A stretch of 64,000 nt of DNA from Bacillota bacterium (GTDB lineage Bacteria > Bacillota > Clostridia > Acetivibrionales > DSM-1351), in the NCBI GenBank assembly GCA_023416275.1, contig JAEZIB010000029.1:24622-88621 (forward strand), read 5' to 3'. The notes beneath the pieces were generated by a model. That model saw nothing but the letters and a program-made list of their open reading frames with translations, was not told where the DNA came from and searched no databases. Position numbers and translations under genes: made by a program. Shown here piece after piece: positions 16,454 through 25,325 of this stretch (position 1 is its first letter; each line of letters begins with the position of its first letter).

Positions 16454-17227
16454 ATGGGTTTCTATAACTACAATGGTATAAACATATTTTATGAAGTTAC
16501 AGGAAATGGTGGAGAGTGTATACTACTTATCCACGGTTTAGGTTCATCTAGCAGGGTTTACAATAATATTTTAAAATATGATTTCTTTAGAAAGAATTTC
16601 AATGTTTTGTTTATAGACCTTGTTGGATATGGTAACTCGGACAAACCGATGGAATTTGACTATTCCATCAAATCTCAAGCCTTAGCATGTCTTCATTTAA
16701 TTGACTACTTAGGTATAAATAGCACTCATATAATTGCTCATTCAATGGGAGGGGTTGTAGCCCAGTATATATGCGAATGCATGGAGGTAAAGTCATTTGT
16801 TAACTGTGAGGGCAACCTCACCTTGGACGATTGCAAGCTGTCAGCTTCTATTTATAATTTGGGGTTTGAAGTCTTCAATCTGGGAGACTTCAAATCCCTC
16901 AAAAATAAATACCGTACAATCCCATATTATGAGAGTCTTTGCATGACAAATGCTTATGTTATGTATGAGTCCTCAAAAAGTCTGGTAGAAGTATGTAAAA
17001 CCGATAATATCCTTGAACGGTTCATCAAGCTTGACACTGGAAAAATGTATGTTTACGGTGAGAGAAACCTTGGAAAAAGGAGGTCTCAAGATTATCTGCG
17101 TGATACGGGCATAGTAATAAAACATATTAAAGACAGTGGCCATAATATGATAGAAGAAAACCCGTGCAATTTTTATGAAACACTTATTGAATATTTCTCA
17201 AATGCAAATTCTTTTGGAGCATTATGA
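16454..17227 (+). CDS. Alpha/beta hydrolase
   Basis: A 257-residue alpha/beta hydrolase. Nucleophile elbow AHSMGGVV (G-x-S-x-G type), oxyanion segment LLIHGLGSSSRVY, the acid region near YGERN and histidine DSGHNMIEE. It begins one base after the YrdC stop, so the two are co-translated. It may release or edit a carrier-bound thioester (type II thioesterase-like), or hydrolyse an ester. Confidence 0.82.
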   Translation: MGFYNYNGINIFYEVTGNGGECILLIHGLGSSSRVYNNILKYDFFRKNFNVLFIDLVGYGNSDKPMEFDYSIKSQALACLHLIDYLGINSTHIIAHSMGGVVAQYICECMEVKSFVNCEGNLTLDDCKLSASIYNLGFEVFNLGDFKSLKNKYRTIPYYESLCMTNAYVMYESSKSLVEVCKTDNILERFIKLDTGKMYVYGERNLGKRRSQDYLRDTGIVIKHIKDSGHNMIEENPCNFYETLIEYFSNANSFGAL

Positions 17228-17365
17228 GAAGAGATGTGCTACATTTGCTTTTGCAAGAAAATCATAAAGTCAATTATGATTGAAACCTTCTCATTCCAGC
17301 CGAATATGTGCTTTCAAGCATTTTATCTAAAAGTTTCAACGGTATGAGTTTTAAAGAGTATGTGC

Positions 17366-17492
17366 TTCAGGAGGCTGCGGAGTAAACACGAAGTGTTTTG
17401 TCGAAGGGAACCTAGGGTTCACGAGCGAACAAGAAAATTTGCTCGCTGCACAATAATAAGCACCGAAGAACTGAGCGGAGCGAATTTTCTTG
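17366..17492 (+). repeat. Interspersed repeat R2, copy B
   Basis: Same 127-base element as 10414-10540, including hairpin AAACACGAAGTGTTT and the arm pair CAAGAAAATTTGCTCGC...GCGAATTTTCTTG. Both copies end 18-25 bases before the start of a carrier-linked gene in the same orientation, so they may shape the leader of that transcript. Confidence 0.75.
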
Positions 17493-17510
17493 GCAATAAA
17501 GGGGGAGAGT

Positions 17511-18530
17511 ATGAAATTTATCATACCTGATTTAGAAACGTACACAAAAGATGGTGTGTTTTGTTTGTATTCAGCGATAGAAGATACTTTAAGGTATCAA
17601 AATTATGACTTATCGTGTGTTGATGTATTTATGCTGTGCAACGGATTTAATGTGGTATACGAATCAGAATTAAATCGTATAGGATACATCGGTCTTGACG
17701 ATGTTATAGAAAATATGGCAAGAGAAAACCTATTTAAAATAAATATGTGTTACAAGCTACAGGATAAGGATGAGCTTTTTCAAAAGGCTTGCAATGCGGT
17801 ACTTGATAACAATGTTGTCATACTGTTTGTAGGAACTGAGAACTTGAATTACAGTGATGCCTTTAGGGAGGTAAGCGATGAAAACAGAGGACATTGTATT
17901 CTTATGTATGGTATAGACTCTGAACAAGGCATCGTGTATGTTGCAGACGCATATTTTAAAGACTCCTCCGGAAGGATGAAAAAATACCAAGGTCCTGCCT
18001 CAATTGAAGATATTAGGAAAAGCATTTTTGGATTTGTATGGTTTGATACTGATAAAGCATCAAACAGTATAAGTAAGAAGATGGTTCTTGATACAACTAT
18101 AAATAATTTGAAAGCTTTTATGGAAGGAGCTACGACAGAAAATAGATGTTTCGGAAATCTTGCGTTTAAAAGGTTTGTTGGTAACCTGAATAAATTGGAG
18201 GCCCTTGATGAAGATTCATTTGAAAAGGCTTGTATAGATATAAATTTCACTATTAAAATTCGGAGTGCAAGAGTAATCATTGATAATATGATAAGTTTCA
18301 TCCGGGATAATGCTAATTTTCAAATAGAAGGCTACGATAAGGTTTTAGAAGAGCTTCAGACTCTGAGACGAGAATGGGATAAGGTTGCTCTTAATGTAAC
18401 TAAGGCAGGTTTGATCAAGAGAAAAAGAATGATACCTGCTATATGCGAAATGGCAAATAATACAATACAGATACAGGATAAGATATTTAGTAACTACTTG
18501 CAGTATCTTAAGAAAGTTAAAATAACGTGA
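17511..18530 (+). CDS. BtrH-like papain-fold acyltransferase/peptidase
   Basis: A 339-residue protein with an N-terminal BtrH_N-type (C39/papain-like) domain. The putative nucleophile is in DGVFCLYSAIED (Cys22 approx.), the histidine in ENRGHCILMYGIDSEQG and the acid in VYVADAYF. The C-terminal ~160 residues are helical. BtrH itself moves an acyl chain from a carrier protein onto the butirosin core, so a similar carrier-to-acceptor amide or ester step is likely. ATG 17511 with GGGGGAG beats the upstream TTG. Cysteine protease activity is an alternative. Confidence 0.75.
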   Translation: MKFIIPDLETYTKDGVFCLYSAIEDTLRYQNYDLSCVDVFMLCNGFNVVYESELNRIGYIGLDDVIENMARENLFKINMCYKLQDKDELFQKACNAVLDNNVVILFVGTENLNYSDAFREVSDENRGHCILMYGIDSEQGIVYVADAYFKDSSGRMKKYQGPASIEDIRKSIFGFVWFDTDKASNSISKKMVLDTTINNLKAFMEGATTENRCFGNLAFKRFVGNLNKLEALDEDSFEKACIDINFTIKIRSARVIIDNMISFIRDNANFQIEGYDKVLEELQTLRREWDKVALNVTKAGLIKRKRMIPAICEMANNTIQIQDKIFSNYLQYLKKVKIT

Positions 18531-18562
18531 GTTTGATGGAATTATAGAAAACATTACAAATA

Positions 18563-18716
18563 TATAACGAGGCGAGAAAATGTCCCCACTTCTATAAGTG
18601 GCGGGTACTGCTTTGATTTTCAGGCGGTGAGAATATGACCCGCCTCGCTTACACTCCGCTGATGAAAAGAAATTTTTCTATAATCAAAAAATTTAATTTC
18701 GAATTTAGGCGTTATA
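18563..18716 (+). repeat. MITE-like repeat R1, copy 3
   Basis: Begins TATAACGAGGC and ends TAGGCGTTATA. It shares hairpins CCCCACTTCTATAAGTGGCGGG and TACCGCTTT-type arm (here ACTGCTTT) with the other copies. It separates the two BtrH-like genes. Confidence 0.75.
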
Positions 18717-18781
18717 AATCCACCAAAAGCTTTTAGAATGTTTATGGTCAGCAAAACACTAAAAGAGAAAGGTGGGTTCAT

Positions 18782-18889
18782 ATGCAAGAGTTATTAATTG
18801 AAATATTTTGTAGAAAGAGACGAGAAGAAGGGAGTTTTGCATATGAAGAATGCATGTCGTATTTTGCCTGTTATTTACCCGCCAATTAA
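18782..18889 (+). CDS. Possible small upstream ORF (35 residues)
   Basis: ATG 18782 follows AAAGGTGGG and gives a charged 35-residue peptide (MQELLIEIFCRKRREEG start) ending at TAA 18887. It overlaps the start of the next gene in another frame, so it may be a leader that couples translation. No family resemblance; it may be chance. Confidence 0.25.
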   Translation: MQELLIEIFCRKRREEGSFAYEECMSYFACYLPAN

Positions 18890-19931
18890 TGGCTATCCCC
18901 ATAAAGGGGCTTTGTTTTCAATGCTTATGGCAAGAGAAGAGTGCAAGCCTTGGATATTTAGTAATTTTATACAAGTTTACACATTAAAAGATCTTTATAA
19001 TAGGGGAATGAGAACAGGAACTGTTGATTTCTTTTACAATTTATATGGTGACTGGACTAACTTTCATTTAAAAGCAAATCCATGGATTAAGATCAATTCT
19101 ATGCCGTTCGAGTTTTTTAAACTCATAAAATCTGATATTGTTGACTTTATTAAAACCTGTATTAACAGAAATTTATACCTATTTTTTGATATTGATATGT
19201 ATTATATAAGTGCTTATAAGTTGATTTTTAATAAGGACCATTTATGCCATGAAATTTTTATATATGGATATGATGATGATAAAAATATATTTTACATGGG
19301 AGATAATACAACTGGCAAATATAATCATGACCAGGTAACATATGAGGAGATTACTACAAGCACTAACGCACTTCTGGAGATATATAAAGATAATAACGAA
19401 GATACAGTTTTACATAACTATAGAGAGAAATCAATATATATGATGAGTATCGAGAAAAATGTGGAACGGAACGGACAGGACCCGTTTTTCACCCAAGATG
19501 TATTTGAAATTAATATAAATAAAATATTAAATGATTTAAAAGAATATTTGCTTTTGGATAATTATGCCCAAGGCTATAAATATAGCAATTACTATGTTTA
19601 TGGTATAGATTGCTATAACGAACTGATGAAATTCGCTAGATATGCAATGGAAACGAATCAGGGGGTTGACCGCAGGGCTTTTTATTCATTTATAGAGCAT
19701 AAAAAACTTATGCTGTTAAGAATGGAGTTTCTTAATGGTGACTATGATTTAAACCAATTAATTGAGAGATATAGTAATTTAGTAAACGAGTTTAATATAT
19801 TAATGTCTCTTATATTGAAAGCGAATATGATCAAAGAGAATGATATATGGGAGAGAATAATTGTGAAGTTGAAAGAGTATAAAGAAGAAGAGATAGTGCT
19901 ACTGAATGAATTTATAAGAATTCTCAGTTAA
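18843..19931 (+). CDS. BtrH-like protein lacking the catalytic cysteine
   Basis: A 362-residue paralogue of the previous BtrH-like protein. The histidine and acid parts are kept (LCHEIFIYGYDDDKNIFYMGDN), but the segment aligned to the nucleophile reads KGALFSMLMARE where the paralogue reads DGVFCLYSAIED, so the cysteine is alanine. Length and domain order are the same. It is likely a non-catalytic partner, a binding subunit, or a protein that uses another residue. Start 18843 is preferred over TTG 18798. Confidence 0.68.
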   Translation: MKNACRILPVIYPPINGYPHKGALFSMLMAREECKPWIFSNFIQVYTLKDLYNRGMRTGTVDFFYNLYGDWTNFHLKANPWIKINSMPFEFFKLIKSDIVDFIKTCINRNLYLFFDIDMYYISAYKLIFNKDHLCHEIFIYGYDDDKNIFYMGDNTTGKYNHDQVTYEEITTSTNALLEIYKDNNEDTVLHNYREKSIYMMSIEKNVERNGQDPFFTQDVFEININKILNDLKEYLLLDNYAQGYKYSNYYVYGIDCYNELMKFARYAMETNQGVDRRAFYSFIEHKKLMLLRMEFLNGDYDLNQLIERYSNLVNEFNILMSLILKANMIKENDIWERIIVKLKEYKEEEIVLLNEFIRILS

Positions 19932-20617
19932 AAAGAAATTTTTTGTTTCAAAGATAACTTTGGTAGTTATGTTAAAAAACAATTTCTATTTTTTTCAATA
20001 AATGTAGTAGATAGTGCAGAAGAACTCATGAATAAAGGTAATACCATTAAAATACTCTTAATAATCATAGCTGACAAGGCTCCACTAGGTTCAAACGGTA
20101 TATTTTTTGTTTCCTTAAGATATACAGAATCGGTTGTTAAGATTGAATGTGCCGGAATATCAATAGGGGTATAGGCAGTTTGGACTTCGTTGAGTGTGCC
20201 TTAATCCTTGAAGAGATAAAAAGTTGACATGGGCATTTTTTACAAAGATATAAAATTGGTGTATATACTTGTACAGTATATTTCAAGATATTCTTAATTC
20301 GCGTTATTGAGTTTCAGATTAAGGCTTTTAACGAGAGAAGATGATTTCTTTATTTAACAGGAGTCATCTTCTTTATTTTAACTTGTAGACAAAATTCCAA
20401 ATATTACTGTAAAAACGCATCAGAAGTGCAATGGAAAAATAGACTGTATAACAGCAAAGTTTTTTATAGAGAAATGAGGAAAACTATGGTATTGTTTATT
20501 GTAAAGTATCCTCAATAATAACTATAAGCAGATATGAATATTTATTCCTTTGCAGTAAAGTATTATAGCCATCATAATTCACTCGTTTAAAAATAATTTA
20601 TAGGAAAGAGGATTTAT
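19932..20617. other. Intergenic region with terminator and a possible 48-codon frame
   Basis: This 686-base stretch has a 48-codon ATG frame at 20028-20174 (MNKGNTIKILLIIIAD start) without a ribosome site, probably a fragment, and the terminator at 20336. The remainder is AT-rich upstream sequence of the SseB-like gene. Confidence 0.45.
20336..20380 (+). terminator. Rho-independent terminator
   Basis: AGAAGATGA pairs with TCATCTTCT at 20364-20372 (9 bp), then TTATTTTA. It lies about 400 bases after the second BtrH-like gene and likely marks the end of the first cluster's transcript. Confidence 0.6.
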
Positions 20618-22045
20618 ATGAGAAAGCTATTTGATTTTTTTGGGAAAAAAGAAAATAAGCAGGTTGGAGAGCAGGAGAATGTCAAGGCGTATAGATTAAC
20701 CGAAGCAAGTTCAGCCGATCAGGAGCCGGTTAGGGGTTCATTTGTATATGGCGTCCAGGATACATTTAAATTACTCAATTCTAATGATCTTGTGGTTGTT
20801 GGCAGAGTAAAGGGAACAGTAAATCCAGGTATGGCAGTTTATGTTTCTAACTTTGGAGATGATAATGGTTCAATACTCGTTACAACAATATTAGGACTTG
20901 AGATTAATCAAAGACCTGTGGATACAGCTACTGATTGCTTGGTAGCATTAAAGCTTGAGGCAGGTCAAAAGGCTGATATAAAAATAGGTTCTATTGTCCA
21001 TACGAGGGACATAAGCACTAAAGAGGTTCATGATGCGTATATTTCGGCAATAGGTGATGTATATGTCATGCGTAAAAATTTAGTTTTATCAGATGATGAG
21101 ATTGCATCTATGAGTATTACTGATTGTGCTGAAGCTTGGAGATTATTTAACTGGTTTCATTCAAAGGATTCTGCAAATGAGTCGGAAGAGCAAAAGCATG
21201 TAAATCGTAAAAAGGTTGAAAAACTTGCTGATGCTTTATGTAAAAAGATATTAGCCGCAGATGAGATTTATACTGTTTTCAATAAGACAACTGGCGAGCC
21301 TCATATGTTTTCACATACGATTAAACAAGAAAACGGCTCATATATGTGCACACCTCCGGATATCATGATTATTTCAAAGGCGTATTCAAAACCATATGAA
21401 GCCATGTATCCAGCAGATAAATTTGAAATTAGAAAAATTGAAAATGGTAAAAATAATGATGGAATATACAATTTTCTTGGAAGTGCATTTTACTTAAACG
21501 GTGCTTGCGGTATTGCAATTCTTTCTGGGCAGACTGCAATTGATGCCAGCAAGCTTGTGCCAAAGTCTGATTATGGTGATACACCACAAATTAATATTCC
21601 TGTTACTAATCCTGAGCTTATGAGATGGATGCTACTTATCGGACAGCTTGAAAATCCAGAAACTCCAGATGCAGAGCTTATTTACAAGTTGTATTACAGG
21701 TTTATGTCTATTGAAATGACCAAAGCCATGTTTGTTATTCCAATGAAGACAGATGGAGAAGTGCCTCCAGCTGATGAAAATGGAAAGACAGTACTCAAGC
21801 AGGGACTACAATTAAATTTTCCAACAATGAAAGGAAAATATGGCAGAGATGCAATTCGTATGTTTACTGATTGGAAGAGACTACATATGGAATATGGTCC
21901 TGAGTGGAGTGGTTTTCTTCAGCCTGTTTCAGGAATGATTGATGTGTTTGACTGTGCTATAAATTCTACAAAGTATCCTGCAGCCGGCTGCTATATCAGC
22001 AAAGAAATGTATGAAGAAATGATCAAGATGGTAGTTGTAGAATAA
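20618..22045 (+). CDS. EF-Tu domain-2-like barrel fused to an SseB-like domain
   Basis: A 475-residue protein. Residues about 35-125 read like the beta-barrel of translational GTPases (VVVGRVKGTVNPGMAVYVS, ending IGSIVHTR), without any GTPase domain. The C-terminal half has SseB-like features (MFVIPMKTDG, FPTMKGKYGRDAIRMFTDW). Such proteins are found in many Clostridia with no assigned role. AGGAAAGAGG precedes the ATG. It sits alone between terminators and does not look part of either cluster. Confidence 0.6.
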   Translation: MRKLFDFFGKKENKQVGEQENVKAYRLTEASSADQEPVRGSFVYGVQDTFKLLNSNDLVVVGRVKGTVNPGMAVYVSNFGDDNGSILVTTILGLEINQRPVDTATDCLVALKLEAGQKADIKIGSIVHTRDISTKEVHDAYISAIGDVYVMRKNLVLSDDEIASMSITDCAEAWRLFNWFHSKDSANESEEQKHVNRKKVEKLADALCKKILAADEIYTVFNKTTGEPHMFSHTIKQENGSYMCTPPDIMIISKAYSKPYEAMYPADKFEIRKIENGKNNDGIYNFLGSAFYLNGACGIAILSGQTAIDASKLVPKSDYGDTPQINIPVTNPELMRWMLLIGQLENPETPDAELIYKLYYRFMSIEMTKAMFVIPMKTDGEVPPADENGKTVLKQGLQLNFPTMKGKYGRDAIRMFTDWKRLHMEYGPEWSGFLQPVSGMIDVFDCAINSTKYPAAGCYISKEMYEEMIKMVVVE

Positions 22046-22348
22046 ACTTTTGATAAAGTTAAAGTTTCACAAATTGAGTGCAATATATTCCTCGCCCCCC
22101 AATAGATGTTAGTAAAATATCTGCTAAGCAAGCGGCGAAGATTGTTTCAGCAATAATATTAGAATGATACAGAGCTGGATAAAATACTTCTAGTATATGC
22201 ATGATGCGGTTGAATATCCGTGGGGCAACGAGTAATTTGATTTTATACCCTTGATATTTACATCATGAAGTTGTTGATAGAATGGTAACCGTGCACTCAA
22301 GATAAAAAGCTGTGCGTTTATATCAAATAATACCAAAAGGAGCATGTA
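22046..22348. other. Intergenic region, nothing recognised
   Basis: 303 bases without a gene-like frame, repeat or clear hairpin. A G-free run CTCGCCCCCC occurs near 22092; no function is proposed. Confidence 0.5.
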
Positions 22349-23230
22349 ATGCTTGGTGAAATTGAAAAAACGATTATATCAAAGATTTTGGAATTACAAG
22401 ATGAAAGAGGCTGTTGGAATGTCTTAAAAGAGGGTGATAAATATTTTCCACAGCTTAATTATTATGTCCCAAATTATAAATCAACGCTTTGGACTCTTAT
22501 ACTTTTAGCCGATATTAAAGCTGATCCTAAAGATAATAGGTTTGTTAAACCTCTAAAAATTGTCAACGAGCATTTTTTTGATAAACAGATTGGAATTTTT
22601 ACTATAGGAAAAAGTCACTTTCCAATACCCTGCCTAAATGGGAATATGATCTATTTACATTCATATTTCCAAGTGGGAGAAGAGGAAATCATCAATAGAG
22701 TTGTTGATTTTTTTTCTCAGTATCAAAGGTTCGATGATGGCGATTTTGTTACACCCTCATCATTTCCGTATTGTTCTAATCGAAGCTGCTACGGGAAACA
22801 TACCTGTTATTGGGGCGTTATAAAACTTCTAAAAGGGTTATCCTTTATACCAGCAGAAAGACGTACAAATAAGGCAAAAGATTTAATCAATAAGTGTATT
22901 GATTTTATTTTGCTTCACGAAGTATGTTTCAGTTCACATAGCAAATCAGAATTTATTCACACAAATATTAAACATTTGACATTCCCTAATATGTATGAGA
23001 GTGATTTCCTCGAAATATTGTGGCTTTTGAAAAGAGAACAGATAAAATCAGAACATTTACATAGGGCTCTGAATTTTCTTGAAAATAAAATGAGTTTAGA
23101 ATTCACATGGAAAATAGAAAGACAAATAAGGGATTTAATAATACCTATTGGTAAAAAGAATTATGGCAATGAATTTATTACAAATAGGGCAAGAGAGGTA
23201 ATGGCGTATTATAAAAATGAACTGAAATAA
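22349..23230 (+). CDS. Prenyltransferase/squalene-cyclase-like toroid fold protein
   Basis: A 293-residue helical protein whose start (ILELQDERGCWNVL) and repeats (CYWGVIKLLKGLSFIP) resemble the alpha/alpha toroid of prenyltransferase and squalene oxidase families. The DxDD or DCTAE catalytic motifs of terpene cyclases are not seen. A cysteine-rich stretch FPYCSNRSCYGKHTCYWG stands out. The substrate is unknown. AAAGGAG precedes ATG 22349. It pairs with a flavodoxin gene 26 bases downstream. Confidence 0.55.
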   Translation: MLGEIEKTIISKILELQDERGCWNVLKEGDKYFPQLNYYVPNYKSTLWTLILLADIKADPKDNRFVKPLKIVNEHFFDKQIGIFTIGKSHFPIPCLNGNMIYLHSYFQVGEEEIINRVVDFFSQYQRFDDGDFVTPSSFPYCSNRSCYGKHTCYWGVIKLLKGLSFIPAERRTNKAKDLINKCIDFILLHEVCFSSHSKSEFIHTNIKHLTFPNMYESDFLEILWLLKREQIKSEHLHRALNFLENKMSLEFTWKIERQIRDLIIPIGKKNYGNEFITNRAREVMAYYKNELK

Positions 23231-23256
23231 TTATATTTTGAAAGGATTGATTTTGT

Positions 23257-23766
23257 ATGGGTAAAAATGGTGCAATTATCTATTATTCATGGATTGGCAA
23301 TACCAAAGTTGTGGCTGAAGAGATTCAGAGATTAACCGGTCTTGACATTCTGAAAATTGAGGAGAAAAAGGAAAGGAAGCTAGGAAATATCATGGGTGCG
23401 GCAATGAGTGCCTTTTTAGGATTTCAAAGCAGCATAAAATCAATGGATTTTACTCTGCAGAAATATGACAATGTTTTTATAGGCACTCCCGTCTGGGGCG
23501 GGAAGACAACTCCTGCAATAAACAAATTTTTGAGCAAAGCAAATTTTAATGGTAAAAGTATCTGGCTTTTTATAACTAAAGCGGATGAAAAAGTTCCACA
23601 GAAGGTCATTGATTCAATAACTAGTCGAGTTGAGAAAAGGGGCGGTAAGGTAATAGATTGTCTATCATTAACAACCAAGTGGGATCCCAAGACCAATATT
23701 CCGATGACGGCTGATGAAATGGGAAGCGGTATTCAGGAATGGATTAAAAAAATAAATTTAAAATAG
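23257..23766 (+). CDS. Flavodoxin family protein
   Basis: A 169-residue flavodoxin-like electron carrier. The FMN phosphate loop is YYSWIGNTKVVAEEI, followed by the second loop TPVWGGKTTPAI. Longer flavodoxins of this type move electrons in anaerobes. GAAAGGATT precedes the ATG. A bidirectional terminator follows, so it likely ends a two-gene unit with the toroid protein. Confidence 0.82.
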   Translation: MGKNGAIIYYSWIGNTKVVAEEIQRLTGLDILKIEEKKERKLGNIMGAAMSAFLGFQSSIKSMDFTLQKYDNVFIGTPVWGGKTTPAINKFLSKANFNGKSIWLFITKADEKVPQKVIDSITSRVEKRGGKVIDCLSLTTKWDPKTNIPMTADEMGSGIQEWIKKINLK

Positions 23767-23799
23767 AGACAAAGGAAAACATAATGGGTACAATGCCAA

Positions 23800-23838
23800 T
23801 AGAGCCTCATTTTTGTTTTAAGTGAAAATGGGGCTCTA
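23800..23838. terminator. Terminator between convergent genes
   Basis: TAGAGCCTCATTTT pairs with AAAATGGGGCTCTA (14 bp with one G-U) around an 11-base loop. It lies between the flavodoxin and the convergent LacI gene. Confidence 0.7.
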
Positions 23839-23867
23839 TATTAGTTTTGCTTCTAGTGCAAAAATGA

Positions 23868-24902
23868 TTATGGAACATCATGAAATCCTCCACAGCTTTC
23901 GCGGAATATAAAGTCTACTTCCTCAAAAACATTATGTGGATCTTGTATATGTCCGTTTATCATATCAAGAATAAGTTGAAGGCTTCTTTTAACCATCTTT
24001 TGAATAGGCAGATTGACGACGGTTAGTTTAGGTCTTAAGAATCTGCTTGTTACCATATCGGAGAAACCTATTATTTCTATATCCTCAGGAATTCGTACTC
24101 CATTCTTTTGAAGAACTTGGTAAACCTCTTGACTATAGCTGGACACAAGCAAAAAAAGTGAAGTAGGGAGAGTTTCTGACATCAGCAACTTTTCTGCACT
24201 TCGAAACCCACCTTCTGAATCAAGAGTTTCAAGTATTGTATGCTCGGGAAGAACAGTTATTCCGTATTTTTGACAGCCATCCAAAAAGCCAGTCCTTCTC
24301 ATGCTAAAATTCCGCGACAAGAGATTGGGACTAATCAATCCTGCACTTTTGTGCCCTCTTGCAGCGAGCAGACCGGAAACTTTTTCACCTGCACTGTAGT
24401 TATCAATGCACACGGAACTGTATTTATCATTTTGTCTATTAAATAAAAGAATAGGCATTGTAGACTTTATCTTCATCAAATAATCGATATCACTATCGGA
24501 GGCACCAACTATTATTACCCCATTGAACAGTTTATTCTTAAAAACATCATCCATTTTGCTAATTTCTGAATAAATATAGGGTTTGAAAACAACCTCTACG
24601 TTTAGTTTGTCATTCAAAATACTATCTTGAATACCATCAAAAAAACTAACAATTAGTTCTGAAGAATATAAAGATGGCCAAAGAATACCAATAATTGCAG
24701 ACGAGTCTCCTTCTGACTTGTTTCGCAAACGTCTTGCATAAATGTTGGGCCTATATCCAAGCAGTTTTGCTTCTTCCCATACCCTGTTTTGAGTTTTCTC
24801 AGAGATACGCATTTCGTGACCACGACCATTTAAAACAATGGAAACAGTACCTGGTGAGAGATTTGTTTTTTTGGCAATAATTTTTATGTTTGAAGTAGCC
24901 AT
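23868..24902 (-). CDS. LacI family transcriptional regulator
   Basis: A 344-residue repressor. The N-terminal HTH reads NIKIIAKKTNLSPGTVSIVLNGRG, then the hinge, then a periplasmic-binding-like sensor domain (GVIIVGASDSDIDYLM, AGEKVSGLLAARGH, IIGFSDMVTSRFLRP). A sugar or oligosaccharide is the usual ligand. It is transcribed leftward with the esterase upstream of it on the same strand, so control of that esterase is likely but unproved. Confidence 0.9.
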   Translation of the reverse strand: MATSNIKIIAKKTNLSPGTVSIVLNGRGHEMRISEKTQNRVWEEAKLLGYRPNIYARRLRNKSEGDSSAIIGILWPSLYSSELIVSFFDGIQDSILNDKLNVEVVFKPYIYSEISKMDDVFKNKLFNGVIIVGASDSDIDYLMKIKSTMPILLFNRQNDKYSSVCIDNYSAGEKVSGLLAARGHKSAGLISPNLLSRNFSMRRTGFLDGCQKYGITVLPEHTILETLDSEGGFRSAEKLLMSETLPTSLFLLVSSYSQEVYQVLQKNGVRIPEDIEIIGFSDMVTSRFLRPKLTVVNLPIQKMVKRSLQLILDMINGHIQDPHNVFEEVDFIFRESCGGFHDVP

Positions 24903-24972
24903 ATTATACTCCTTTTTCTTTTTTACATTTATATCCTAAAATTTACATACCATTATAATACATAATATTATT

Positions 24973-24993
24973 TTTAAATGCAAATTAGTATAA
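24973..24993 (-). repeat. Partial copy of repeat R3
   Basis: The first 20-21 bases of R3 (TTATACTAATTTGCATTTAA) occur on the reverse strand, 70 bases upstream of the LacI start. It is too short to be sure it is a copy and not shared by chance. Confidence 0.4.
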
Positions 24994-25054
24994 GCTCAAA
25001 TAAAATCTATAGTATATTATATTACTTGTTAGCTAGAAGTTAAGAAATACTTAA

Positions 25055-25090
25055 TTATAGAAAGAGGCTGTCACATAAAGTGAACAGCCC
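25055..25090 (-). terminator. Terminator-like hairpin after the esterase
   Basis: On the reverse strand GGCTGTTCAC pairs with GTGACAGCC across a 5-base loop, followed by TCTTTCT. It lies between the esterase end and the LacI promoter region. Confidence 0.5.
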
Positions 25091-25127
25091 CAATGTTAAT
25101 TTCAAGATTTACATATACAACTATTAT

Positions 25128-25282
25128 TATAAAGCCTAGATTCAAAATAAAATTTTTCGATTGTAGATAAATTTTATTACATCATTGGCGTGTAAGCGAT
25201 GCGGGAGATATTCTCACCGCCTGAAAACCAAAGCGGTACCCGCCACTTATTGAAGTGGGGAACATTTTCTTGCCTCGTTATA
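25128..25282 (-). repeat. MITE-like repeat R1, copy 4 (inverted)
   Basis: Reverse-strand copy of the element, from TATAACGAGGC at 25282 to its AT-rich end at 25128. Hairpins GGGTACCGC...GCGGTGAG and CCCCACTTCAATAAGTGGCGGG carry paired changes relative to other copies. It sits directly downstream of the esterase stop. Confidence 0.75.
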
Positions 25283-25325
25283 AGTTTAATATTTAGTTAT
25301 GTACGCATCTAGGTTTAAGATTCAA

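Noticed and set aside
17290..17385. Fragment resembling an AraC-type HTH (SKSFNGMSFKEYV)
   Set aside because: Only about 31 codons, ended by repeat R2; too short to be sure it is a real gene remnant.
3658..19931. First cluster as a closthioamide-type cluster
   Set aside because: Carriers and papain-fold proteins are shared, but I could not match the full gene set or order, so no product name is given.
20028..20174. 48-codon frame
   Set aside because: No ribosome site and no recognised family; listed only as part of the gap.
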